This document shows, in pieces, positions 1 through 8,017 of a stretch of 37,479 bases of DNA (positions are counted from its first letter, which is position 1; each line of letters opens with the position of its first letter). Origin of the DNA: Streptomyces sporangiiformans. GTDB taxonomy: Bacteria > Actinomycetota > Actinomycetes > Streptomycetales > Streptomycetaceae. The notes under the pieces are model-generated. The model did not search any database. It was not told the origin of the DNA and was given only the letters and a program-made list of their open reading frames with translations. Position numbers and translations under genes: made by a program. The stretch covers positions 1-37,479 of the forward strand of contig NZ_VCHX02000331.1 in NCBI RefSeq assembly GCF_005768555.2, written 5' to 3'.

Positions 1-1
1 C

Positions 2-787
2 GCGGCCGGCCCCGGAGCCGGCCGCGCGAAGGTGGTCGCCCTCGTCGCCGCGGCAGCCGTCCTGGTCGCCGCGATCGTCACCGGTGCCGTCGTCCTGAAC
101 CGGGGCGACGGCACCACCGAGGCGAAGACCACGCCCACGCCCACCCCCGCGTCGACCGAGCCCACCAGCGACACGCCCTCACCCTCGGCGTCCACCTCCG
201 AACCGTCGGCCGACGACCCCTCCGTCGTCGTGGACGAGCTCAACGGCATCACCCTGCCGCTCCTCGACGGCTGGGTCAGACCCGAGAACGTCGTCGAGAA
301 CGACGTCGTGATGACCACACCCGGCACCTACACCTGCCCGGGCGACGACGGCATCTGCCGCCACGGCAAGGTCATCTCACGCACGGTGACCTCGAACGAC
401 GAGAAGTCGCCCGAGGCTCTCGCCAAGGGGGACATCTCGGATGCGGCGGACGCGGCGTACGACCGCGACCTCATCGACCGCCGCCCCTACAACGGCATCG
501 AGTCACACCAGTTGGTCAAGCAGGGGCCGATCGCGGTCGCGGGCCGCACCGGGTACTTCGTGCGCTGGCGGGTCAAGACCGGGGCGGGGCCGGGCGGTTA
601 CGTCCAGTCGCTGGCGTTCCCGTCCAGCGTCGGCTCCGAGGCGCCCGTCATGGTGCGGTTCGTCTTCGACGCGGGGGAGGACGGACCCCCGCTCGCCGAC
701 ATGGACAGGATCACGAAGGGGATCCGGCCGGTGGGTGACGCGGACACGGGCGGCGGCGTGGGCAACAGCGTCGGCCCCACGCAGTAG
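2..787 (+). CDS. Membrane-anchored extracellular protein, 5' end outside window
   Basis: The reading frame is open to the left window edge, so the start lies outside. About ten codons in, a hydrophobic segment of some 20 residues (VALVAAAAVLVAAIVTGAVV) looks like a transmembrane helix or uncleaved signal anchor. A Thr/Pro/Ser-rich linker of about 45 residues follows, then a folded domain of about 180 residues with two Cys (TYTCPGDDGICRHG) that could form a disulfide. This is the architecture of a single-pass protein with a cytoplasmic N-terminal part and an exported C-terminal domain. It resembles in layout the protein encoded from 2224, which leads into a mycosin-type protease. I do not recognise the exported domain and assign no function. 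The GTG at 32 is only an internal possibility, because it would place the helix at the extreme N-terminus. Confidence 0.7.
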   Translation, partial: AAGPGAGRAKVVALVAAAAVLVAAIVTGAVVLNRGDGTTEAKTTPTPTPASTEPTSDTPSPSASTSEPSADDPSVVVDELNGITLPLLDGWVRPENVVENDVVMTTPGTYTCPGDDGICRHGKVISRTVTSNDEKSPEALAKGDISDAADAAYDRDLIDRRPYNGIESHQLVKQGPIAVAGRTGYFVRWRVKTGAGPGGYVQSLAFPSSVGSEAPVMVRFVFDAGEDGPPLADMDRITKGIRPVGDADTGGGVGNSVGPTQ

Positions 788-833
788 CGCGAGGCCCCAA
801 GGAGGCGGAGGGCGAACCCTGGAGGCGTGAGCC

Positions 834-2036
834 CTAGAGGAAGGTGTGCCCTTCCCCTCGATACGTCGGGACCGTCGCCGTCACCTTCTCGCCCTCCACG
901 AGGTGCAGCACCTCGAAACGCTCGCACAGCTCCCCGGCCTTGGCGTGCCGGAACCACACCTTGTCACCGATGAGCAGATCGTCGGCGGGGGAACCGAGCA
1001 GCGGCGTCTGCACCTCGCCTGCTCCTTCCTGGGGGTCGTAGCGCAGTCCCTCGGGGAGGTACGGCACGGGCAGCCGGTCGGGGCCCGCCGCGCCCGAGGC
1101 CGGGTAACCGCCGCCGAGGACGGTCACGACGCCCACGCCGGGCCTGCGGACGACGGGCTGGGCGAAGAGCGCGGCCGGACGCCCGCTGAACGAGGTGTAG
1201 TTGTCGAAGAGACACGGGAGGTAAAGCCCCGAACCGGCCGCGATCTCCGTTACCGAGTCCTCGGCGGCGGTGTGCTGGACGCTGCCCGTGCCGCCGCCGT
1301 TGACGAACTCCAGGTCCGGCGCCACAGCACGGACCGCGCGCACGACCTCGGCACGCCGCTGGGCCAGCTCCCCGCGTGCCGTGGCCTGCATCAGCCGGAT
1401 GGCGCGCGACCGCAGCGGTCGCCCACGCACCGAGTCCCCCACGCCGGCGATATGCCCCTCGTACGCCATGATCCCGACGAGCCGGAACCCAGGCCTCCGG
1501 GCCACCGCGCGCGCCATCTCGGCGACCTGGGCGGGGGAGTGCAGCGGCGAACGGCGCGCGCCGACGCGGACGCGTCCGCCGAGGAGCCTCAGCGAGGTGT
1601 CCAACTCCAGGCAGACACGCACCACTTCCCGTCCGCCGTCCCGGGCGTCGTCGATCAGCCGCAGCTGCGCCGGATCGTCGACCATGACGGTGACGGAGGC
1701 CGCGAGTTTGGGATCGCCCGCCAGTTCCGCGTACGCCTTCCGGTCGGCTGACGGATAGGCGAGCAGCACGTCCTCGAACCCGGAGCGGGCGAGCCACAGC
1801 GACTCGGCGAGAGTGAAGGACATGATCCCGGCGAAGTCGTCCCGGGCCAGGACGCGTTCGAGCAGGGCCCGGCAGCGAACGGATTTGCTCGCGACGCGTA
1901 CGGGCTTCCCCGCCGCCCTGCGAGCGAGATCATCCGCGTTGGCGTCGAATGCCTCCAGGTCCACGATCGCGACGGGGGCGTCCAGGTGGATGGTGGCGCG
2001 GTCGTAGCGGGCTCGGTCTGCGGCGCGGGCAGTCAT
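834..2036 (-). CDS. PLP-dependent amino acid deaminase/aldolase (alanine-racemase fold type III)
   Basis: The 400-residue protein has the fold-type III layout: an alanine-racemase-like N-terminal barrel and a C-terminal D-serine-dehydratase-like beta domain. Lys51 in VRVASKSVRC is the expected Schiff-base lysine. Later conserved stretches include LVGIMAYEGHIAGVGD, FVNGGGTGS (phosphate-binding glycines) and a C-terminal His/Cys pair in VWFRHAKAGELCERF that may bind metal. Members act on D-threonine or D-serine-type hydroxy-amino acids, or as amino acid deaminases; the substrate cannot be read from sequence. The ATG start at 2036 gives the usual length. The gene is divergent from the gene at 2224, with about 190 bp between them. 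The protein should be cytoplasmic and monofunctional. Confidence 0.8.
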   Translation of the reverse strand: MTARAADRARYDRATIHLDAPVAIVDLEAFDANADDLARRAAGKPVRVASKSVRCRALLERVLARDDFAGIMSFTLAESLWLARSGFEDVLLAYPSADRKAYAELAGDPKLAASVTVMVDDPAQLRLIDDARDGGREVVRVCLELDTSLRLLGGRVRVGARRSPLHSPAQVAEMARAVARRPGFRLVGIMAYEGHIAGVGDSVRGRPLRSRAIRLMQATARGELAQRRAEVVRAVRAVAPDLEFVNGGGTGSVQHTAAEDSVTEIAAGSGLYLPCLFDNYTSFSGRPAALFAQPVVRRPGVGVVTVLGGGYPASGAAGPDRLPVPYLPEGLRYDPQEGAGEVQTPLLGSPADDLLIGDKVWFRHAKAGELCERFEVLHLVEGEKVTATVPTYRGEGHTFL

Positions 2037-2223
2037 GCCCCGTAAGCCTGCCAGACGTGATTACCGCAAGGTAGGGGGATGTTCCGGGCAGATGCCACGG
2101 GCCTGCCGACTGATTCCCGTTCGCACAGTGTCAACCCGTAGAGTGACGCGCACGCAGACGGGGAACGGACCGGAGGAGTTCCCTTGGCGGGCTGGTGCCC
2201 GCGTTCGAGGAAACGGGGGGTGC

Positions 2224-4077
2224 ATGAGCACGGAAGCGCGGCGCGCTCCCATCCCTCCACGCCCGTCGACTCCGCCCGGCGGTGGGGCTTCGAACTCGCC
2301 GGACGAGTCCCCTTCGGCGGAGGGCGTCCAGTCCTCCTCAGGCACGACGCGAAGGACCGACACTGCGGGCGCCTTGCCGAGGCGTGATGCCGAGAACTCG
2401 TCGCGCAGGCCCGGCATCGCGGGTGCGCGGCCCGGATCCGGCGCCGCGGGCGGACCGCCCCGGCCACGTGCCGCCGACGAGGACCGCATGGGTGCCTCGG
2501 ACCAGGACGGCACAGCTGCCTTCGCCGGGGAGGACATCCAGCCCATCGACGCGGGCGACGCCCTGGCGTTCGACGAGGACGGCATCCGGCCCTTCGCGGG
2601 CGACGGCGTCCGCGAAAACCCCTCCGCCGCATCGGCCCGCTTCCCGAATCTCCGGCCCGCCACAGGGCAGCAGCGGCCCCCGGTGATGCCGCCGCCCCCG
2701 GCACCCTCGGCCCGCTTCCCGGACGCACCGCCTCCGGCGACCGGCTCCCTGCCTCGCGTGGACACCACGGGCGCCTCCTCACGCCCGGCCGCGAAGGACG
2801 CCGAAGGCGCCATCATCCCGCCGCGCCCCGCCACCGCGCCCAGGGCGACCACGGGCAACTCCCAGGAACGGTCGGCCTCGGCAGCCCCTCGCATCCCCGA
2901 GCGCCCCTTCGCGCCACCACGACCGAGTACCCCGGCACCACCGGTCACGAGGCCCGCCGTGTCGCCCCGGCGTACCGGCATGCCTGAGGAAGCCGTCACG
3001 GAGACCACGGCCCGGCTCCGCCCCATCCCCGCCGAGCCGCCCACGCCGCCCACCACGCCTCCGCCCACCATGCCGCTGTCCACCACGCCTCCGCCCACCA
3101 CGACTCGGCCCAGCACGCCTCTGTCCGCCGGACCCGTGTCCGGCCCGGCCGCCTCCGCCCGAGGCGGCGCCACACCCTCGGCGGGTGCCTCCCTGCGACT
3201 CGCCGAAGCATGGGACTCGACGTCGGCCGCGCACGCCGACCGCCCCTTCGTCTCGCTCGCGTCCCCGGACACCCACGACGACGACACCGCACGCCTGGGC
3301 CCCTTGGGCGACCGAGTCCGGCCGGTCGGCCCCCGGGCCGCGGCGGCCGCGGCCTGTGTCGTGCTGGGTCTCGGACTCATCGGCGGCGCGGCGACCGGGA
3401 GTTGGCTGACCGGGGACAGCGCGGGCGCCGCCGGGGCGCGGGACTCGTTCACGGCGGCCGCCGACCTCTGGCACAGCGTGCCCGTGGACCAGATCTTCCC
3501 GACCACCGTCGAGGGCGAGGGCGCCGGGCCGGGCGGCGCCGACCGTGCTTGGACCCGCATCGCCGTCGCCCCGGACAGCGGCTGCGCGAAAGCGTTCGAC
3601 CCGCTCCTGCGCAAGGTCCTCGCCCCTGCCGGATGTCTGCGCCTGCTGCGCGCGACCTACACGGACGAGACCCGCAGCCATGTCATCACCGTCGGCCTCC
3701 TCTTCACGAAGGCGGACTCCGCGGCCATGGGGGTCCTGAACAGCCGGTTCAAGGACGAGGGGCTCGACCGCCGGCGCGACCTGCTGCCCCGCCCGTACGC
3801 CGCGAAGGGCACCGTCGCCGCCGGCTTCGGCGACGACCAGCGCGCGTCGTGGACGCTGTCGGTCCTGACCGATGCCCCGGTGGTCGTCTACGCGGTCTCC
3901 GGCTTCGCCGACGGCCGCAGCGTCACCGAGCCGCAGCCCGCCGAGGACGCCATGGAGACCGGCGCCACCACGCCACCCGCCCAGGCGGGCCTCGGCCACG
4001 ACGCACAGGGCCTCGCCGACCGCATCGAGCGCGGCCTCCGCAAGAACGTCGGCTCGGCCACGGAGAAGCCGTCATGA
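2224..4077 (+). CDS. Proline-rich single-pass membrane protein, translationally coupled to mycosin
   Basis: This 617-residue protein has a long disordered N-terminal half (about 1-370) rich in Pro, Ala, Ser and Thr, with repeated IPPRP/APPRPSTP-like motifs. A helix follows in the segment starting AAAAACVVLGLGLIGGAA, then an exported domain of about 210 residues containing two Cys (SGCAKAFD, PAGCLRLL). The frame is open further upstream, but ATG 2224 is preferred: GAGG and a G-run lie just before it and homology-like content begins there. Its TGA overlaps the ATG of the mycosin gene as ATGA, so the two are probably coupled. The large proline-rich cytoplasmic part could be a scaffold. The exported domain may be a partner or substrate of the protease. 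No enzymatic motif is visible. Confidence 0.75.
   Translation: MSTEARRAPIPPRPSTPPGGGASNSPDESPSAEGVQSSSGTTRRTDTAGALPRRDAENSSRRPGIAGARPGSGAAGGPPRPRAADEDRMGASDQDGTAAFAGEDIQPIDAGDALAFDEDGIRPFAGDGVRENPSAASARFPNLRPATGQQRPPVMPPPPAPSARFPDAPPPATGSLPRVDTTGASSRPAAKDAEGAIIPPRPATAPRATTGNSQERSASAAPRIPERPFAPPRPSTPAPPVTRPAVSPRRTGMPEEAVTETTARLRPIPAEPPTPPTTPPPTMPLSTTPPPTTTRPSTPLSAGPVSGPAASARGGATPSAGASLRLAEAWDSTSAAHADRPFVSLASPDTHDDDTARLGPLGDRVRPVGPRAAAAAACVVLGLGLIGGAATGSWLTGDSAGAAGARDSFTAAADLWHSVPVDQIFPTTVEGEGAGPGGADRAWTRIAVAPDSGCAKAFDPLLRKVLAPAGCLRLLRATYTDETRSHVITVGLLFTKADSAAMGVLNSRFKDEGLDRRRDLLPRPYAAKGTVAAGFGDDQRASWTLSVLTDAPVVVYAVSGFADGRSVTEPQPAEDAMETGATTPPAQAGLGHDAQGLADRIERGLRKNVGSATEKPS
3051..3120 (+). repeat. 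30-bp in-frame tandem repeat in proline-rich gene
   Basis: A 20-bp block at 3051-3070 recurs exactly at 3081-3100, and its first half recurs degenerately at 3111-3120, giving a 30-bp period. It encodes a ten-residue Thr/Pro repeat (TTPPPTMPLS, TTPPPTTTRP, STPLS). Such repeats change copy number easily and lengthen a disordered linker. Confidence 0.75.
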
Positions 4078-5333
4078 CCCGCACGGCCGGCGTGCCCACC
4101 CCCCGCAGAGCGGGACTCTTCGGTGCCCGCGGAACCGGACTCCTCGGCCCTCGCAGGACCGGACCTCTCGGCGTCCTCCTCGCCGTCTGCCTCGTCCTCG
4201 TCCCGTCGACCGCCGCCCACGCCGACGGCATACGTGCCCAGCAGTGGGCCCTGGACGCGATGCACACCCAGGAAGCCTGGCGGACGACGAAGGGCGAGGG
4301 CATCACCGTCGCCGTCCTCGACACGGGCGTCGACGCCCAGCACCCGGACCTCGAGGGCAACGTCCTCACCGGCAAGGACCTGGTCGGCTTCGGCGCCCGC
4401 CGGGGCGACCGCGCCTGGGCCCGCCACGGCACCGCGATGGCGGGCATCATCGCGGGTCACGGACACGGCGCCGGCAACGCCGACGGCGTGATGGGCATCG
4501 CCCCCCAGGCGAAGATCCTCCCCGTCCGCGTGATCCTGGAGGATGGCGACTCGGCCCGCGGCAAGGCCCGCAACACCCGCGGCAACGCCCTCGCGGAGGG
4601 CATCCGCTGGGCCGCCGACAACGGCGCGAACGTCATCAACCTCTCCCTCGGCGACGACTCCAAGTCCGCCCACCCGGAAGCCGCCGAGGACGCCGCCGTC
4701 CAGTACGCCCTGAGGAAGGGCGCCGTCGTCGTCGCCTCGGCCGGCAACGGCGGCGAGAAGGGCGACCACGCCTCGTACCCGGCGGCCTACCCGGGCGTCA
4801 TCGCCGCCACCGCCGTCGACCGCTACGGCACCCGCGCCTCGTTCTCCACCCGCCGCTGGTACGCCACCGTCAGCGCACCCGGCGTCGACGTCGTCATCGC
4901 CGACCCGGACCGCAGGTACTACGAGGGCTGGGGCACCAGCGCCGCCTCGGCGTTCGTCTCCGGCGCCGTCGCCCTCGTCAAGGCGGCCCACCCGAATCTG
5001 AGCCCCGCCCAGATCAAACAGCTCCTGGAGGACACGGCCCGCGACGCTCCCAGCGGCGGCCGCGACGACTCCCGCGGCTTCGGCTTCGTCGACCCCGAGG
5101 CCGCCATCAAGGCGGGCGGCAAGCTCAAGCCGGAGGGGCTGCGTTCGGCCGCGTACGGCGACAAGTACTTCGGCGCGGGCCCGGAAGCCGCGGACGGCGA
5201 CGAGAGCGCGACCGCCTGGGCGGGCCCCGTCGCGGGCGGACTCGGCGGCGTACTCCTGGTCATGGCGGTCGTACTGTGGCGCGGCCGCCGCATCCCGCAC
5301 CGGCCCGAGCAAGACCACGACGCCGACTTCTAG
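4074..5333 (+). CDS. mycP-like: Mycosin-type S8 serine protease (type VII secretion-associated family)
   Basis: The 419-residue subtilisin has a signal peptide (about 28-51), the catalytic triad Asp83 (VAVLDTG), His118 (RHGTAMAG) and Ser289 (GTSAASA), and oxyanion Asn225 (SAGNGG). A C-terminal transmembrane helix at about 384-402 is followed by a short basic cytoplasmic tail. This signal peptide-S8 domain-C-terminal anchor layout is that of mycosins, which work with type VII (ESX) secretion in actinobacteria. No EccB/C/D/E or WXG100 gene is visible here, so the link to an ESX apparatus is by family only. The ATG overlaps the upstream stop (ATGA). The stop codon shares CTAG with the convergent beta-lactamase-fold gene. 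Many GTC/GCC codons give spurious long frames on the other strand. Confidence 0.88.
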   Translation: MTRTAGVPTPRRAGLFGARGTGLLGPRRTGPLGVLLAVCLVLVPSTAAHADGIRAQQWALDAMHTQEAWRTTKGEGITVAVLDTGVDAQHPDLEGNVLTGKDLVGFGARRGDRAWARHGTAMAGIIAGHGHGAGNADGVMGIAPQAKILPVRVILEDGDSARGKARNTRGNALAEGIRWAADNGANVINLSLGDDSKSAHPEAAEDAAVQYALRKGAVVVASAGNGGEKGDHASYPAAYPGVIAATAVDRYGTRASFSTRRWYATVSAPGVDVVIADPDRRYYEGWGTSAASAFVSGAVALVKAAHPNLSPAQIKQLLEDTARDAPSGGRDDSRGFGFVDPEAAIKAGGKLKPEGLRSAAYGDKYFGAGPEAADGDESATAWAGPVAGGLGGVLLVMAVVLWRGRRIPHRPEQDHDADF

Positions 5334-6319
5334 ACCTCGGCGTTCCGCAAGGACGACACCGCCGCCTTCGCCGCCGACTCCACCAGCGAAACCCCCTTCG
5401 CCATCGTGGAGTTGCCGTTCGAGAGCGCCGCGACGAGGTACGCATGGCCGTCGGCCGTCACCCGGCCGATGCTGTTGATGACCCAGAGCCCGGTCGTGCT
5501 GCGCGGCAACCAGCCGTTCTTCAGGGCGCATTCGGACCCGGCGGCCGAGACGCCCCACTGCTGGCCCACGGCTATGTCCCCCATGAGCCCCCTCAGGTAC
5601 GCCCGTGAGGCCTCGCTCAGCTCCGAGTCGTCCCCGAACACCTGGCCGAGCAGGGTGAGTTGATCGGCAGCCGTGGTCTGCGTGAGCCCCCACAGCGGAC
5701 CGTTCCCGCCCTCGGTCTCGCCGAGCCCCAACCGCTCGTTCGCCGCCGCCAGCCCCTCCGCCCGTCCGATCTCGTTCCACAGCGCCGTCGCCGAGGCGTT
5801 GTCGCTGTTCTTGATCATCACCGTGGCGTACGCCTTCTCCCGCGCCGTCAACTCCCGGTCGGCGTCCTGAGCCCGGAGCAGCAGCGCCGCCAGGATGTCG
5901 ACCTTGACGATGCTCGCCGTGTCGAACGTTCCGTCCCCGTACGCCGCGCCCTCACCGGAGTCCAGATCCAGCACGGCCACCGACACCTTCGAGCGGTCCT
6001 CGACCGTCACGGAGTCCATCGCCCCGGCGAGCAGCGCGTCCCGGTCCACTGTGGGGGTGGGGACCACCGCCGCTGATTCCACTGCCGCCTCCGGTCTCCG
6101 AGACGCGTCCGATGCCTGCGCACTCGCGCCCAGGCCCATCCCCGCGCCGGACGCTTCCGAGGACGATACGAGACCGGTGGTGTCGTGTGCCCGCGCCCTC
6201 ACGTTCGCGGTCCCGCCGCCCGCGGCGCTGACGAGCACGACGGACACCACCGCGGCATGGAGGAGAGGCCTGCGCCGGGACGGGCAGACGCGGGGCCGAC
6301 GAGCTCTCTTCGGATCCAT
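5330..6319 (-). CDS. Secreted beta-lactamase-fold serine hydrolase, class A-like
   Basis: The 329-residue protein has an N-terminal signal segment (about 18-40), a low-complexity Ala/Ser linker to about 90, then a penicillin-binding beta-lactamase fold. The Ser-x-x-Lys motif is Ser136-Ile-Val-Lys139 (TASIVKV). The SDN loop is Ser172-Asp173-Asn174. The third motif is Lys267-Asn-Gly instead of the usual Lys-Thr-Gly. I see no clear Glu-x-x-Leu-Asn omega-loop motif, so rapid beta-lactam hydrolysis is doubtful; a wall-associated amidase/esterase or penicillin-binding role is as likely. A putative disulfide partner (Cys264) lies just before the third motif. The gene is convergent with the mycosin gene, sharing CTAG, and divergent from the SseB-family gene. 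Confidence 0.78.
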   Translation of the reverse strand: MDPKRARRPRVCPSRRRPLLHAAVVSVVLVSAAGGGTANVRARAHDTTGLVSSSEASGAGMGLGASAQASDASRRPEAAVESAAVVPTPTVDRDALLAGAMDSVTVEDRSKVSVAVLDLDSGEGAAYGDGTFDTASIVKVDILAALLLRAQDADRELTAREKAYATVMIKNSDNASATALWNEIGRAEGLAAANERLGLGETEGGNGPLWGLTQTTAADQLTLLGQVFGDDSELSEASRAYLRGLMGDIAVGQQWGVSAAGSECALKNGWLPRSTTGLWVINSIGRVTADGHAYLVAALSNGNSTMAKGVSLVESAAKAAVSSLRNAEV

Positions 6320-6469
6320 CCCGCGATGCTCGGCCCCGCCGCTGTGCGCACCGTTAGGCGGACGTCAGAAGCATGTAAGGGATCGCTGAGAATCCGCCGA
6401 GCCGCGTGAACAACGCGTTTCCGGGGGCGCGGGGAGATCACCGGCGAGCCCCGCATAGAGTCGATGACC

Positions 6470-7201
6470 GTGGCGAACAAGAACATTCCCGACTCCCCCT
6501 TCTCCGACGACGACGGCTCCGCCGACCGGCGGCTGAGCGCCGCGCTCACGGCCTGGGCCGAGGACCGGACCGCGCACACTCCGGTCCTGGAGGCGCTCAA
6601 GGGCGCCCGGCTCCTCGTACCCGTCGTGGCCGTCCTCGGTGAGGTCGAGGAGGACGAGAACGGACTGCGGCGCGAGAAGACGAGTGACATGGCCGTTCCC
6701 ACGCTCAAGGCCGGGACCCGGACCGCCCTGCCCGCCTTCACGTCCACCGAGTCGCTCGCCCGCTGGGACCCGGCGGCCCGCCCCGTCGCCGTACCGCTGC
6801 ATCAGGCCCTGCAGGCCGCCGCCCACGAGAAGGCCGACACGATCGTGCTCGACCTCGCGGGCCCCGTGCCGTACGAACTCACCGGGGCCGCCCTGCTCGC
6901 CCTCGCCGAGGGCCGTACGACCGCGGACCCGCTCGCCGACCCCGCCGTGACCGAAGCCGTGCGCGCCGCGGTCGCCGCCGAGCCCGCCGTGCTCCGCGCC
7001 CACCTCGGCCCCGGCCAGGCCGACGGCACCCTCGCCCTCGTACTGGACCCGTCCGCCACTCCCGCCGAGACCGCCCGTGCCGTCGCCGGGCGCCTGGCCG
7101 CCGACGACACACTGAGGGCCCGCCTGGTGCACGGCCTCGATCTGGCACTCCTGCCGACCGGGGCGACACCACCGGGCGAGCCCCTTTATGTACGTCCCTG
7201 A
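6470..7201 (+). CDS. SseB-family protein
   Basis: The 243-residue acidic cytoplasmic protein matches the SseB N-terminal domain family: LLVPVVAVLGEVEEDENGLRREKTSD is followed by ALPAFTSTESLARWDP, VAVPLHQALQAAAHEKADTIVLD and a C-terminal GEPLYVRP. The family is widespread in actinobacteria next to infC; its biochemical role is not established. I prefer GTG 6470 (VANKNIPD) over the in-frame ATG two codons upstream at 6464, because a TANNNT-type hexamer (TAGAGT, 6456-6461) ends 8 nt before GTG and would make the message leaderless. The gene converges on the DUF1844 gene with 46 bp between the stops. Confidence 0.8.
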   Translation: MANKNIPDSPFSDDDGSADRRLSAALTAWAEDRTAHTPVLEALKGARLLVPVVAVLGEVEEDENGLRREKTSDMAVPTLKAGTRTALPAFTSTESLARWDPAARPVAVPLHQALQAAAHEKADTIVLDLAGPVPYELTGAALLALAEGRTTADPLADPAVTEAVRAAVAAEPAVLRAHLGPGQADGTLALVLDPSATPAETARAVAGRLAADDTLRARLVHGLDLALLPTGATPPGEPLYVRP

Positions 7202-7247
7202 ACCTGTGTACGTCCGAGGTCGTCGTACGCCCGCTGCCGGGCCGGCC

Positions 7248-7604
7248 TCAGCCGAAGACCGGACCGGTGTACTTCTCGCCCGGCCCCTGGCCCGGCTCGT
7301 CGGGGACGATCGACGCCTCACGGAACGCCAGCTGCAGCGACTTCAGGCCGTCGCGCAGCGGCGCCGCGTGGAAGGAACTGATCTCGGTCGCGCTCGCGTC
7401 CAGCAGGCCGGCCAGCGCGTGCACCAGCTTGCGTGCCTCGTCCAGGTCCTTGTGCTTCTCGCCCTCCTCGGTCAGACCGAGCTTCACGGCGGCGGCGCTC
7501 ATCAGGTTGACCGCGACCGTCACGATCACCTCGACCGCGGGTACGTCCGCGATGTCGCGGGTCATGGAGTCGAAGTCGGGGGTCTCAGGAGGGGTGTCAC
7601 TCAT
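7248..7604 (-). CDS. DUF1844 protein
   Basis: The 118-residue protein has the DUF1844 core: DIADVPAVEVIVTVAVNLMSAAAVKLGL, then DLDEARKLVHALAGLL and APLRDGLKSLQLAFREAS. It is predicted mostly helical and has no catalytic motif. It lies directly upstream of and divergent from infC, the usual actinobacterial position. The ATG at 7604 fits the family N-terminus (MSDTPPETPDFDSM). The frame is open further upstream, but that part has no family-like content and runs through the infC promoter and leader. A TATCGT hexamer on the minus strand (7612-7617) ends 7 nt before the ATG, suggesting a leaderless transcript. Function unknown. Confidence 0.82.
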   Translation of the reverse strand: MSDTPPETPDFDSMTRDIADVPAVEVIVTVAVNLMSAAAVKLGLTEEGEKHKDLDEARKLVHALAGLLDASATEISSFHAAPLRDGLKSLQLAFREASIVPDEPGQGPGEKYTGPVFG

Positions 7605-7685
7605 GCCCCACACGATAGGCCCCGGCCCGTCGGCCCCGACCAGGGGAGTCGGAGCGGCGGGCCACGTCCGTCGCCGTTCCGTGAG

Positions 7686-7715
7686 TTCGCGGTACCACCC
7701 ACTTGCTGCTAACCT
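7686..7715 (+). promoter_or_regulatory. Possible infC operon promoter
   Basis: TTCGCG (7686-7691) and TAACCT (7710-7715) are 18 nt apart and resemble a weak vegetative -35/-10 pair. A start near 7722 would give a leader of about 300 nt before infC. Only the -10 matches TANNNT well, so this is tentative. Confidence 0.3.
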
Positions 7716-7876
7716 TGTGTAACGACCGGCCGGACACGACTGTGCCCGGCCCGCAAGTGGAGGCTCCGATCTCCCACCTGACCGTCCTCCGGGACGGCGG
7801 GTCACCCGGTCAAGGCGGCCACCATCGTTCCGTACGGACGATGGAGTCGCTGGACAAGCGCCCCGCGGTTCACCGC

Positions 7877-7908
7877 GGCGGTGCTCCGGTAGTCCTCGGA
7901 GCCCCGCC
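7877..7908 (+). promoter_or_regulatory. Candidate antiterminator stem in infC leader
   Basis: GGCGG-T-GCTCCG (7877-7888) pairs with CGGAGC-C-CCGCC (7897-7908), closing an 8-nt loop. It sequesters the whole left arm of the downstream terminator (7901-7906). Its own left edge (7877-7878) overlaps the CCGCGG hairpin upstream, giving the three-way switch typical of attenuators. Confidence 0.6.
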
Positions 7909-7931
7909 TGTGTCCCGTCCGGGGCATTTTT
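7901..7931 (+). terminator. Intrinsic terminator/attenuator in infC leader
   Basis: GCCCCG (7901-7906) and CGGGGC (7920-7925) form a perfect 6-bp GC stem with a 13-nt loop, followed by A and five T (7927-7931). A U-tract is unusual in DNA this GC-rich, which supports a real intrinsic terminator. It lies about 87 nt before infC. Confidence 0.75.
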
Positions 7932-8017
7932 CATGCGCCGCGGTGGTTGGTCCCAGTGAAACAGACGTACGCGAGCTGTCTGCCAGGCAGCCGTGTGGTG
8001 CTAACCGAGGAGGATCC

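Larger units (their letters stand above)
7757..8017 (+). ncRNA. Structured 5' leader of infC-rpmI-rplT with transcription attenuator
   Basis: The 413-bp gap between the DUF1844 start and infC holds successive stems. These are GTGG/CCAC (7757-7760/7774-7777), CCGTCC/GGACGG (7782-7787/7792-7797), CCATCGT/ACGATGG (7822-7828/7838-7844) and CCGCGG/CCGCGG (7863-7868/7873-7878, TTCA loop). Next comes a long stem 7877-7888/7897-7908 (11 pairs, one mismatch), then the terminator at 7901-7931. The long stem and the terminator share 7901-7906 and cannot both form. A further 8-bp complement (7873-7880 with 7936-7943) could enclose the region. In Bacillus subtilis this operon is controlled by L20-dependent leader attenuation; an L20 role here is inference. 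Confidence 0.65.

Noticed and set aside
1..26. Perfect 10-bp inverted repeat at the window edge
   Set aside because: It lies inside an open reading frame of Ala/Gly/Pro codons, where GC-rich self-complementarity is expected; no terminator context.
3888..5780. 630-codon minus-strand frame across the mycosin gene
   Set aside because: It spans two real genes and is a low-complexity Gly/Val/Ala/Asp sequence typical of shadow frames.
7703..8017. In-frame upstream extension of infC
   Set aside because: The frame is open, but the region folds as an attenuator and the encoded residues do not resemble IF3; an SD lies directly before ATC 8018.
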